From Sepiola atlantica (lineage: Eukaryota; Mollusca; Cephalopoda; Sepiida; Sepiolidae), in the NCBI GenBank assembly GCA_963556195.1, contig OY744519.1:109164032-109228031 (forward strand): DNA of 64,000 nucleotides, written 5' to 3'. Numbering within the stretch: position 1 is the first letter of the stretch; the number at the start of each line of letters is the position of its first letter. The notes under the pieces were generated by a model. The model was not told the DNA's origin and did not search any database. It saw only the letters and a list, made by a program, of their open reading frames with translations. This document shows positions 33,641 to 44,089 of this stretch, one piece after another. The translations under genes were made by a program, and so were the position numbers.

Positions 33641-34287
33641 CTTTTCCAGTGACGTAATTCCAGCTTTTTCTTGCTTCCAGTGACATCACTCCTGTTATTC
33701 TAACTTTTCTTTCTCAGCCAGTTATTACCTCTTATGGTACATAAACGTCTCTCCTTTTTAAACTGTTCATCTGCGTTTGTCCTCTCTTCTTTGCCATTTG
33801 TTGTAATTTTCCTGTGCCCACCTTTCTTAGTTGTACCCCCCCCCCCCTGACTGCAACAATTGGATAAATAAGTAAAATGAAGAGAACAATTGCTTTGAAA
33901 AATTCGATCCCAACAATATTTGTCCTTGCGTACGTATGTTGCAGAAATGTCAATTTATTATAACATCTATATCAGGGTAGAAATTTGACAATTATAAGAA
34001 TCACTTCATCAGCACAATAATTCTTTATCAATATGATACAGACAATATTCAACTGAATTGTTCAATAACTTATAAGCACAAAACAAAATAAAACAAAGTC
34101 TAGAAACCATCTTTTTCCACTATGACAAGCTAAATAAGTGGAGAATATAAAGGACAAAAATATATATTTACCTGCAGTATTTATTTGTATGCTGACGATC
34201 TGTAACATTTTTATTTTTCATAAAAAATAGGTCTTAGATAATCTTCTTTTGATAAAACTAACGTTATAATTATTGAACTAAGCTTTT

Positions 34288-34290
<3 letters not shown>
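33641..34290. other. no recognised feature
   Basis: AT-rich with a poly-C run at 33837. No domain or terminal repeats. Confidence 0.4.

Positions 34291-34362
<72 letters not shown>
34291..34362. repeat. (TA)n microsatellite
   Basis: Pure TA run. Confidence 0.95.
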
Positions 34363-34365
<3 letters not shown>

Positions 34366-34689
34366 TAAAGATGGGGATAAAATGATCTGACAGATGTCAA
34401 GTATGGATACCCTCCCACGTCCTAGCTCAGACTTTGCCCCCTCCACCATCGGTACGTACGATCGCCTGACACGATGACCCAGACAACACTAGCCAAACGT
34501 TCTGCTTGCAAGGCTAAAGTAATAAACTGATTTCAACCAGCACATCGCTACCCCCTCTCCCCCTCCTAAAAACTCTATAAACTGCTACTACTACCGCACA
34601 TCCTTTCTTTGCCTTCTCACTATTTTGATTTTTTTTTACTCACAAACAGGCAAATCAAATTTATGCTTGGATGATTTTTTTTCTTCATT

Positions 34690-34740
34690 TTCTTTCATCC
34701 CGAGGAAGTCTTACATTAAAGACGAAACATTGATGAATGC
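34690..34740 (+). repeat. Penelope-type end with hammerhead-like remnant
   Basis: CCCGAGGA, then a hairpin AGTCTT/AAGAC, then GAAACATTGATGAATG. This has the order of a hammerhead core but with the first box mutated and no cleavage triplet in place. Confidence 0.45.
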
Positions 34741-34777
34741 ATAAATAATATATTTTTTGGCTTACCTTTTTCATTTT

Positions 34778-34824
<47 letters not shown>

Positions 34825-34829
<5 letters not shown>

Positions 34830-35042
34830 AACTATGAAAATATATTTATGCCAATTAAGCTACACAGAGGCTCCCGCGTTTCATCCCCGGGGAATCTTCA
34901 AGCTAAAATGCATGAAGAAATATATTTTCATAGCTTACTACCTAGCTCTACTTACGTATCGAGCACTGTTGAAGTAAATACTGAAAATTGATACATAAAA
35001 AATTATTTCTCCTTATAAAATTTTATGTGGATACATGAAATA

Positions 35043-35079
<37 letters not shown>

Positions 35080-35165
35080 AGTTATGAAAATATATATGGC
35101 AATTAAGCTACAGAGAGGCTTCTGCGTTTCATCCCCGGAGGGAATCGTCAGGCTAAAATGCATGG
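34825..35165 (-). repeat. two copies of a Penelope-type end with hammerhead-like core, minus strand
   Basis: Copies at 34828-34935 and 35075-35165 share TAGTAA.CTATGAAAATATAT, AATTAAGCTACA.AGAGGCT and GCGTTTCATCCCCGG. On the minus strand the second copy reads CTGACGA, a TCCC/GGGG hairpin and GAAACGC, the order of a hammerhead. The first reads TTGAAGA in the first box. A (TA)n run (35046-35077) separates them. Confidence 0.55.
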
Positions 35166-35224
35166 AGTTAGATTTGCCGGGTGTTTTTATATACACGTCT
35201 AGCTAGTTAACCAATCAGATTCTT

Positions 35225-35455
35225 TGTTGTTCTCTTAGCACATTGTTGAACTTCTCACGAACAAAGGTTCGGTTGATTTTACTTCATATTTCCTATTCTA
35301 TTGTTCTGTTTTCTGTAGGATGACTCATCCCTGTTCATTTCTTGTTCTCTTAGCAAATCGTTGGGCTTTTCACAAACAAAGGTTCGGTTGATTTTACTTC
35401 CTATTTCCTATTCTATTGTTCTGTTTTCTATAGGGTGGCCTATCCCTGTTTCTTT
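35225..35455. repeat. tandem duplication, about 114 bp period
   Basis: TTGTTCTCTTAGCACATTGT starts unit 1 (35228) and TTGTTCTCTTAGCAAATCGT starts unit 2 (35342). Both contain ACAAAGGTTCGGTTGATTTT and CTATTCTATTGTTCTGTTTT. Confidence 0.9.
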
Positions 35456-36093
35456 GTTGTATCAATGTAATGGTGACCTTATTTTAACACGTGCTTTCTT
35501 GTATTTCGTATTTTATGTTTTAGTTTTTAAGTTTTTAAATTTTAGTTTAGTTTTTTTTATTTATTTGTTTATTTATTTATTATGTATTGTTAACCTAAGG
35601 TAAATTTTATTCTGTACAGGCAGTTGTTTGCCATTTCAATTCTACAATTTAATAGATAGTAGATGTCTTTAAAGTTTAGGATTTCAAATTTCTGATTTAG
35701 TCATAATCTAAATGGGTCGTCTAAATTTCTACATGTACTGGCCTGTCGTTTCAAGTTTTGGGAGCAAGGTTTTTGTGTATCATGAAAATGTATGTTCTTG
35801 AGGTGGGAAGACACAATGGTTTGCAAATAAACGTGGTTTTAGAGGATATATGGAATGTTGTTCCCTGAATAACACAAAAATTTTACATGATGTTATATAT
35901 ATATATTAAATTCCCGAAACAGTTTTTCATGGTAAACAACTGATGATCTCTTAAATAATGTTAGAAGCAAACTAAAATAATAACTGTAAAAGTTAAATTG
36001 ACTTACATGAGTGATTTTCCACTGAACGACTTGGGACTTAAGGTTTTTTTGGGTTTTTTTTTTATATAGTTTTAAATGGTTGAGAAACTTCCA

Positions 36094-36095
<2 letters not shown>
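35456..36095. other. no recognised feature
   Basis: AT-rich DNA without terminal repeats or motifs. Confidence 0.4.

Positions 36096-36098
<3 letters not shown>

Positions 36099-36162
<64 letters not shown>
36099..36162. repeat. (TA)n microsatellite
   Basis: Pure TA run. Confidence 0.95.
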
Positions 36163-36166
<4 letters not shown>

Positions 36167-36474
36167 TGAAAATATCTGACACAAAAGGAAATTTATCTAA
36201 ACGTGATATAAAATGTAGATGATGGTAGATAATCATGAGATACCTTTAGATCATTTAATAAGTGTGAGATGATTATACGGCAAATATTTCAAAGCAATTA
36301 AAATCATATTATTATGTTGAAAAAAGTGTGGAATTAGTCCTTACACAACTCAATTTATTGGCTGAGTAAAGTTTGGATTGTCTTTAAATGGTCAAAATTG
36401 GTCTAAGATTCTGAGAATCGGTATTACTTTGTGTCATTTACCTAAAACCAGAGGTAAAAAACGATACCTCCACC

Positions 36475-36663
36475 CAGTGGCGTGCAGAGGTCTGATGATG
36501 TCATGGTGATGCCTTAATTATATGCTCCAAATACTCAAGTATAAGTCTTAGTACCGAGAAATATTACGAGAAAGGGAGAAAGTTTGAATATCATTGGATG
36601 CCCTTCCCAAAATCTGGATGTCCGGGGCCATTGCCCCCCCCCCCTCTTGCCTGCACACATCTG
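36475..36663. mobile_element. hAT-type MITE
   Basis: Imperfect inverted ends CAGTGGCGTGCAGAGG and, read inward from the right, CAGATGTGTGCAGGCA bound 189 bp. The flanking 8-mers CCTCCACC (36467-36474) and CCTTCACC (36664-36671) differ at one base, fitting an aged hAT target duplication. A poly-C run near the right end follows GGGGCCATTG. Confidence 0.75.
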
Positions 36664-36779
36664 CCTTCACCCATCTGAGAGCAACTAACCTGATGAGTGA
36701 TAGAAGTGGAATTAGTTTAAAGTTACATTCACTAATAACAGTGGAAAAGGTATGAATCTGTTTGAAGTAGCAGCAGCAG

Positions 36780-37030
36780 TAAATGTTGTCTTACATATCG
36801 ACTCTTGATTGGACAAAAGCTCAAATCAGCAATTTCTTTCAACCAATCACAGCACAAGAAATATTCAGTATCGAATCTCATGCATAGTATAAAAACTCAA
36901 ACACAACGTTTCTCTTTCTCTTCATTCCGGTATTTTTCTTTCATACTCGACGTACGTGGGTATGTCCTTAAAAGCTAACTTCGGCACCTGGCCGATAGGC
37001 CTCAACAGACGCAACAAAAAATAAAGTTAG
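36780..37030 (+). promoter_or_regulatory. possible polymerase II promoter or LTR fragment
   Basis: An inverted pair of CCAAT motifs (ATTGGAC at 36818, CCAATCA at 36843), then TATAAAA (36888-36894), and an AATAAA about 130 bases further on. The compact order CCAAT-TATA-AATAAA is as expected in an LTR. No second copy is in the window to confirm this. Confidence 0.3.
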
Positions 37031-37870
37031 GTAAAAGAAGGAGAATGCTCATGTGGATCAAATGCATATAAAGCCTGCAGAGAAAAATATTTTTGCTTGC
37101 CACAAATCCATTACTCTTTCCTCTAGCTATAGGTAAAGTAGTAGGCTAGACTGGACTCTCATGCCAGAAGGGCAACTATTTGAGGAGAAGGAAAACTCAG
37201 AAATTACACCTACCTTTTGCTGTGTTCAATAACCTTCAAGGAATTTTAGATGTAGATTGATTTATTTCCACGTTTCATACCTTTTAGATATCTAGTATCT
37301 GTTCATTTTCTCCTTAAGTTCGTTTACCAGGGATTGAACTTACACCCTCTAGGTAGAAAATGATAACCGAGATGAATTAAAGCGTTCGAAATATGTAATT
37401 AAGAAATGTCGTTAAATTAAATCTATTGTTTAAAAAAGAAAAAAGACAATTCAATCGCAATACAAGGGAGATAACTCAGTTCACTACATTTGCATTTTGT
37501 GAGTCACTAACTGCTACTAATGCCGGCCATGTTGCTAATGATTTGCAAACTAATAATGGTAAATTAAAACCACTGGAATAACTATGCACCCATAGGGCGC
37601 ACAGTTTTGTTAGTATTAATAAAATGCAATAAAAAGAACAATACAGAGTATTTGGTTACTTTTCTTTCTTTTTTTCTTCAATTTATTCATGTTCCTTTTC
37701 ACAACTACTAAATGTAAAGTCGTTCTCATAACTTGTACAACTGCATACAATACACGCCGCATATGAATTTATTTTGGATAAATAAAATTACTATTTGCAT
37801 ATTTACCAAATCTTTGCGTTGTAGTTGTGTGTTTTCTCTCACTTTTTCCATTGGCAGACGACTCCACAAC
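37031..37870. other. no recognised feature
   Basis: AT-rich DNA; nothing could be supported. Confidence 0.4.
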
Positions 37871-37874
37871 ATGC

Positions 37875-37900
37875 ATCTCTCTCTCTCTGTCTCTATCTAT

Positions 37901-37942
<42 letters not shown>

Positions 37943-37970
37943 CTCCATCTATCTCTCTCTCTCTCATTCA

Positions 37971-38056
<86 letters not shown>
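37875..38056. repeat. (TC)n(CA)n(TA)n compound microsatellite
   Basis: TC with TATC interruptions, then CA, then TA. Three overlapping open frames here encode only dipeptide repeats. Confidence 0.95.
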
Positions 38057-38424
38057 AAACAAAGTTGCCTGCATGTGTGTATGTGTGTCGCGGCATCACA
38101 GTTAATTGGTTGATCTAAGAGTTAAACCAAGAATAGATTTGGAATAAGCACCTTCGATCCAATGTCCTCATTGATGTCAGAAGTTCTTGAACCTTTTTAA
38201 AAACTCATTATTCAAAATTAGAAGTATATAAAAATAACATCAGAAACAAATGTTCCGCCATTTTTAACATTCCCTTTCCAGTTTAATATTTTCTATTATC
38301 AGCCGGCCGAACAACATTCATATAATAATCTGAACCTTTTCACTATCAGTAAAAAAATTATACAAGTCAAGGTAAAGTATGAAAATAAGTAAATAAAACA
38401 ATTAACAAAATCTTTTTTATTGTT

Positions 38425-38536
38425 TTTTAAACCCTTTACATGTGGTTAAAGCGTTTGCTTTCAGTTCTAATATTTTATGCCATCTGCCAGGATTCGAATC
38501 TCACACTCAACAATTGTTTTTTTTTTTTTTTTTTGT
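38425..38536 (+). repeat. tRNA-derived SINE head with poly-T tail
   Basis: A-box-like TGTGGTTAAAGCG and B-box-like GGATTCGAATCT lie about 50 bases apart; the copy ends in T17. It has a different tail from the (TA)n-tailed SINEs, so it may be another family. Confidence 0.6.
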
Positions 38537-38539
38537 GTT

Positions 38540-39295
38540 CCAGTTATTTTCTAGCCATTATCAATCATCATCATACACCTGAATAATGCACTTGTTTACT
38601 ACCAGTCAGTAAAATTAATATGTATAAACATGTAAAATTAAAAATATTATGTATTAACAATTAAAATGCCAACAGAAAATATGTATTCAAATCCAGTACA
38701 GAAAATCTGAAATCGGTGTAATTATAAACTTATGTCTGTGATGATGACTTTTCAAATTCTGTTTAAAGTGTAAATAAGCGAACACATATTTATTTATTTT
38801 ATTAAAAATGGATGATAAATATTAACACTTGTTTAAAAAAAAAGATTTTCTTAACACTTGGTTAAAATATTCAAGAAAAGTTGAGAAACCCGACATAGAT
38901 GGGTACTTCAGCTAGTATATTCATATTAACGACGTGGACATCGGACCTCGGAATCCAGTTCGTTCCGCAGAAGCACTTTCATCAAAACCCACACCTGGCC
39001 TTCTGTCTTCTGGGGGAGGTAAATAAAATATTTAGTTTTTAAACAATTTTTTTTCTTTAATTTTTTTTCTATAGGCTTTTTGAAAATTTTTTATTCAAAT
39101 CTGAATCAATTCAAATTTCTGCTTTGACAAAAATGTGACCCAAAATTCCACTGGCCAAATCTTACTTTTGAAGTTAACATTTGGGTCTATGATATATTTA
39201 ATATGGGAATCATGCCCGCATTTTTGTAACCAAACGTTGGAATATTATTTAAAAGGGGCATGGTGTTAAATAATACCAGTCATTATACAAATTTA
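38540..39295. other. no recognised feature
   Basis: AT-rich DNA; nothing could be supported. Confidence 0.4.
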
Positions 39296-39297
39296 GG

Positions 39298-39405
39298 CAA
39301 TAATGGCACAGGTAAAAATGACACAGATAAAAATGGAACAGGTGAAAATAGCATGGTAAAAGTGGCACAGGTAAACTTGACACAGGTAAAAATGGCACAA
39401 GTAGT
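39298..39405. repeat. 15-bp minisatellite
   Basis: About seven imperfect units of GTAAAAATGGCACAG, with variants such as GTAAACTTGACACAG. Confidence 0.9.
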
Positions 39406-40520
39406 TAAATGGGAAAATATGGAACATGGGGAAAATATGCATGAAAATCTCACAATGAATTTAGCAAAATCTAAGATACAATACATAAAGGTAAAACGTT
39501 AAAAAGTTTGTCAAATTAAAAAGATTTAAACTGTAACCATAATTTTGTCTAAATTCGGGTTATTTATTATTTTTGTCCCTTACTTATAAAGCAAACAACT
39601 ACTGATATATAATAACAGGGCCGGCGGGACAGTTATAAAAATGTGGGGGGGAGGGCTCCTAAAAAGGGGGGCGGTTAAACACATGCATATCAACTTAATT
39701 ATTGATGCCGTAAAGTGTGTGTGTGTGGGGGGGGGGGGGCAAGTAAAAAAATGAGGGGGCTTGACTCCAAAATTCCATTCGCCTAAAGGGTGATACAATT
39801 AAAGGGAGGTAACTTTGTCGTCCTTACAGGGAAATCATATTAAATATCTCCTAATATAATATTCAGATAGCTTTTATACGAATTATGATTTTTGTCTGTA
39901 ATATTGAAAATATTTCATCATGAAATAGAAAGAAAGAATTGCTGCAGGTCTCATTTTTTTTGTCATTTCCTAATGTATGGTCTTTTATTATTTACAGTTA
40001 GTAATAAATTAGTTATAGCATTTTTTTTAAATAAAGGATAAGGTGGGGTTACCTCCCTTATTAGATATTATGATGTAGCTCGTTAAGCTATCTTAGAAAA
40101 AAATGCTATGATCTACGCTGAGAAAGTGCTATTAAACTGTTGAAAACAGAGAAACACATGAAAGTTGAATGAAAGAAGAAAACATTGTTTAACGAACACA
40201 AGATATTTATATATGCATAAAATTACAATTAATTTTATGTAAGTAATTGTTCTTTTGAAATGTTCAGTTCTCAGAGAAAGTTCAGTTAGAAATATTACGA
40301 ACAATAAAATGGATGTCTTTGTGCCTGTTTTTTTTATGAGTGTGAATAGAGTTCTGCTGATTTTTTTTTCGAACGTTTTATTGGCTCCAGTTTTATTTTA
40401 GGCGCGAAAAAGAGATTTTAATCGAACGAGGTGTGGCGGACGTAGTTGAAAGCATATCACGTGACAGTCATTTTTGCTTTTTTGCTACAATTGCTTTGGG
40501 AGATATTTTTGTATGAAGAG
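39406..40520. other. no recognised feature
   Basis: AT-rich with G-runs at 39645-39740. A CAGGGCCGGCGGG at 39617 resembles a hAT terminus but I find no partner end. Confidence 0.4.
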
Positions 40521-40523
40521 TTA

Positions 40524-41188
40524 TGTAGCAGTTACCTCCTCCTTTCAAAACGTAACTACACCGGTTTGCCGGTAGGTGTCGCTTTTTCACCGACAGGTGG
40601 CGCTGTAAAGCGACACCAGAGTTATCTGCCCTTCGGACTATAAAAGCCGGGGCAATACGGAAAGCCTCTCTCTTTCACCGACCAGCATCGGAGAACAACG
40701 CTGGCCCCAGCGCTCCGTTTCATTCGCCTTTTGGCCTCGACAGGACGACGCTGACACTAGCGTTCCGTTTCACTCTTTTCTTCTGGTCAATTGGCCTTGG
40801 CAGAACGACGCTAATACACTAGCGTTTCGTCTCACGCTTTCCTCTTGAACTTGTCTCAGCAAAACAACAACCAACACGCTTTTCTTCCGTCAACACGTGG
40901 GCAAACAACGGTAAGAGTTCTCAACTCGTTTTCTTTGTGTTACGGCTTTCAAAGACTTTTCCTACGCCGGACTCATTTCTTCTTATACCTTTTCAAGAAC
41001 TGTTTTTCCATCGACACACATGCATACATCACACACTTCACCATTCCACGTACACACACGTTCAATAAACGTTATTTGAACTACCTCATTTTTGTTTATT
41101 AATTATTACTCCGTCTTTGCATGCAAACATTGCTTGGTTCAACTTTACACGTTTATAGTCCGGGAACATCACCCTCTCGATCCTAACA
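40524..41188 (+). repeat. 5' LTR of the non-autonomous element
   Basis: Starts TGTAGCAGTTACC and ends CCTAACA. TATAAAAG (40639-40646) predicts a start near 40670. AATAAA lies at 41064-41069, so R would be unusually long. Between them, three tandem stem-loops (40699-40712, 40749-40762, 40809-40824) share CGCT..AGCG stems. Confidence 0.95.
40639..40646 (+). promoter_or_regulatory. TATA box in the 5' LTR
   Basis: TATAAAAG, about 115 bases into the LTR; repeated identically in the 3' LTR at 43331-43338. Confidence 0.75.
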
Positions 41189-41190
41189 AT

Positions 41191-41203
41191 TGGTGACCCG
41201 ACG
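41191..41203 (+). other. primer-binding site
   Basis: TGGTGACCCGACG starts two bases after the LTR, complementary to a tRNA 3' end carrying CCA. The tRNA is not identified. The old Gypsy at 46156 has the same site with one change. Confidence 0.8.
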
Positions 41204-41229
41204 TGCAAGCTTTGTTGTATCTGACGGAG

Positions 41230-42010
41230 TAATTAATTTCGTACTAGAACAAAAAAAAAAATCATTTCTCGTTTTTTCTTTCGTGGTGAAACGAATTACG
41301 CACCCATCTTTTTCCTTTTTTTTCTACCCACGAGGTAGAAATATACAAACAAACAAAAGAAAAGAAGCCACCGTCTCCATTTTTCCTGGCTACGCGGAAA
41401 TACCCAAACAAGAAAAACAAAAACATTTCTCGGCTTCTCCGAGTATAAAACAAGTTACAATTTCATTTTTTCTTCTTCTCTTTCTCCACATACGTGTCGG
41501 AAAAATATATACAAAGAAAAAGACAAACTTTTGCCAATCCTTTTTTTCTTCTTTTTCGACGAACAGAAGGACTTTACAAGACGCCATTTTCTTTTGTTTT
41601 GAACACGTGGAGATAAAAAGAAAACAAAAGAGAACAAACGCTTACACTGCCCATCTTTTTCGTTACCACGTGTTGATAAAAAAATTCAAAAAATGCCGCC
41701 ACTCTTTGCCACGACCACGTGTTGATAAAAAAATTCAAAATAATGCCGCCATCTTTTTCACCTGGAAATGAAAATTCAAAAAAAAAAAAAAAAAAAAATA
41801 CGAATTTTTTTTTTTTCTTTCTTTTCAACAACAAAGAAAAGGAAAGGAAAAGAAGCCGCCATTCTTTCTCTACCTGGAAACTAACATTCAAACAAACGAA
41901 AACAAAAACGTCATTCCTCGTGTGAAACAAATTACGACTCTATTTTTTTTTCTTTTTCCTTTCTACCCACGTGTTGGAAATATATATATAAAGGAAAAGA
42001 AAACTACAAA
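41230..42010 (+). repeat. T-rich/A-rich degenerate units in the element interior
   Basis: Five or six units of roughly 100-150 bases alternate a T-rich tract, a short GC core such as CTACCCACGTG, TACCCACGAGGTAG or CCACGTGTTGATA, and an A-rich tract. T and A tracts can pair around the core. Overlapping open frames on both strands are by-products of this composition. Confidence 0.6.
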
Positions 42011-42147
42011 ACGACCAGCACACGACGACAAACACGAACAACATCACCCTTCAAGGCCTACCAACAATCTTCAACACAAGATGAACAACCACATTTTCCC
42101 GGACATTCATCAAGCACCAAACATTTCCGGACATCACTGACGACACT

Positions 42148-42858
42148 ATGGAAGAAATCACACCAGTTCAAAATGAGTACAACTGCACAAGCACGACTAA
42201 ATACTCAACAACTGGACGTTCGTTGATCAACTGGGGGACACATCAACTCGAACGACGCGCACCAACACCAGTACAGACCCACTTGTACCTGGACCTGCTA
42301 ACTCACTTGCAGACATTTGTGCATCTGATTTTGACCATAGTGTACCACCAATCTCAACAACTAGATGTTTGTTCATCAGCTCCACAACACGGACTAATTA
42401 ACATGAACAACATCAACACCTGCACAGACTCACTTGTGCTCATTCATCAACACCGCACAGACTCACTTGTGCTCATTCATCAACACCTGCACAGACTCAC
42501 TTGTGCTCATTCATCAACACCGCACAAACTCACTTGTGCTCATTCATCAACACTGCACAGACTCACTTGTGCTCACTCATCAACACTGCACAGATTCACT
42601 TGTGCTCACTCATCAACACTGCACAGACTCACTTGTGCTCACGCATCAACACTGCACAGATTCACTTGTGCTCATTCATCAACAACTGCAGACTCACTTG
42701 TGCTCATTCATCAACACTGCACAGATTCACTTGTGCTCACTCATCAACACTGCACAGATTCACTTGTGCTCATTCATCAACAACTGCACAGATTCACTTG
42801 TGCTCACTCATCAACAACCGCGCAGACCCAAGCACCAAACATTCCCGGACAACACTGA
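42148..42858 (+). CDS. 236-codon open frame with 11-residue repeats inside the LTR element
   Basis: An uninterrupted frame from ATG at 42148 whose middle is built from an 11-residue unit of the type DSLVLIHQHCT (later, after 1-base indels, HRLTCAHSSTL). It is encoded by the 33-bp repeat. I recognise no domain, signal peptide or nucleocapsid motif. Because 33 is divisible by 3 and the unit lacks stops in any forward frame, all three frames are open here, so the frame may be incidental. It occupies the place where gag would lie. Coding is possible but unproven. Confidence 0.2.
   Translation: MEEITPVQNEYNCTSTTKYSTTGRSLINWGTHQLERRAPTPVQTHLYLDLLTHLQTFVHLILTIVYHQSQQLDVCSSAPQHGLINMNNINTCTDSLVLIHQHRTDSLVLIHQHLHRLTCAHSSTPHKLTCAHSSTLHRLTCAHSSTLHRFTCAHSSTLHRLTCAHASTLHRFTCAHSSTTADSLVLIHQHCTDSLVLTHQHCTDSLVLIHQQLHRFTCAHSSTTAQTQAPNIPGQH
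42428..42825 (+). repeat. 33-bp minisatellite, 12 units, inside the LTR element
   Basis: Twelve units with the core TCACTTGTGCTCA.TCATCAA, mostly 33 bases, with units of 32 and 34 bases. Variation is mostly single transitions. It lies in the 3' half of the interior. Confidence 0.95.
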
Positions 42859-43199
42859 CAATTCAACGTTCGTTCATCAGCTCCGCATCACGCAGACTAA
42901 TCAACATGAACAACGCCACCAACAAGTGCAAATTACCTTGCACTCAACATTTTTCGACCGCAAACTCACTTGCACTCAAACTTGATGCAGACCCAAACAA
43001 CACGCAGATCCACATGCGTTACAAACACTCAATTCCGCAGATGCACTTGCGATCAATCATTCAATACAGATACAGAAACAGAAATAAGTAGCGTGCACAC
43101 TACTTTTTTCTAATCTTCAACAGCAAAACAGACATACCCACAAAGAATGCTTCTCATCTACAACTGTCCATATTGAATAATATTTTCAATATTTTTCAA

Positions 43200-43215
43200 T
43201 CTGGGGGGGAGTCCT
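43200..43215 (+). other. polypurine tract
   Basis: CTGGGGGGGAG followed by TCCT just before the 3' LTR; the G-rich run fits a plus-strand primer. Confidence 0.7.
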
Positions 43216-43880
43216 TGTAGCAGTTACCTCCTCCTTTCAAAACGTAACTACACCGGTTTGCCGGTAGGTGTCGCTTTTTCACCGACAGGTGGCGCTGTAA
43301 AGCGACACCAGAGTTATCTGCCCTTCGGACTATAAAAGCCGGGGCAATACGGAAAGCCTCTCTCTTTCACCGACCAGCATCGGAGAACAACGCTGGCCCC
43401 AGCGCTCCGTTTCATTCGCCTTTTGGCCTCGACAGGACGACGCTGACACTAGCGTTCCGTTTCACTCTTTTCTTCTGGTCAATTGGCCTTGGCAGAACGA
43501 CGCTAATACACTAGCGTTTCGTCTCACGCTTTCCTCTTGAACTTGTCTCAGCAAAACAACAACCAACACACTTTTCTTCCGTCAACACGTGGGCAAACAA
43601 CGGTAAGAGTTCTCAACTCGTTTTCTTTGTGTTACGGCTTTCAAAGACTTTTCCTACGCCGGACTCATTTCTTCTTATACCTTTTCAAGAACTGTTTTTC
43701 CATCGACACACATGCATACATCACACACTTCACCATTCCACGTACACACACGTTCAATAAACGTTATTTGAACTACCTCATTTTTGTTTATTAATTATTA
43801 CTCCGTCTTTGCATGCAAACATTGCTTGGTTCAACTTTACACGTTTATAGTCCGGGAACATCACCCTCTCGATCCTAACA
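43216..43880 (+). repeat. 3' LTR of the non-autonomous element
   Basis: Matches the 5' LTR over its full 665 bp apart from one base by eye. Followed by the GTTA target duplication. Confidence 0.95.
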
Positions 43881-44089
43881 GTTATAATTTTTTTTAGATG
43901 TGATTTTTGGGCGTGAGGTGTGTTTATTTTTTGCTCACGCCGTTGGTCAATTAATATTATAGGATTGGGATAAATGTCAATTCTATAATGATTTCAGACT
44001 TATGTCCCTTGCAATCTTTGAAATTTCCGGACTCCATATTGGATTTTTCGATAAAGGGCAATTTTCAATCACTGTTTTGCATGACTCAG

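Larger units (their letters stand above)
40524..43880 (+). mobile_element. young non-autonomous LTR retrotransposon without gag-pol
   Basis: Two 665-bp LTRs in direct orientation (40524-41188 and 43216-43880) flank 2,027 bp. By eye they differ at one position (G at about 40878 against A). A 4-bp GTTA duplication flanks the element (40520-40523 and 43881-43884). A primer-binding-site-like TGGTGACCCGACG follows the left LTR and a purine tract precedes the right LTR. The interior has no protease, reverse transcriptase, RNase H or integrase motif. It must depend on enzymes of another Gypsy element. The related PBS at 46156 (TGGTGACCTGACG) suggests that the old Gypsy family here is a relative. This is a LARD/TRIM-like element. 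Confidence 0.93.

Noticed and set aside
39617..39800. hAT element starting CAGGGCCGGCGGG
   Set aside because: No matching inverted end or 8-bp duplication could be found.
41190..41930. Overlapping open frames on both strands inside the LTR element as gag or envelope genes
   Set aside because: Lys/Phe/Ser-rich low complexity from alternating A and T tracts; no retroviral motif.
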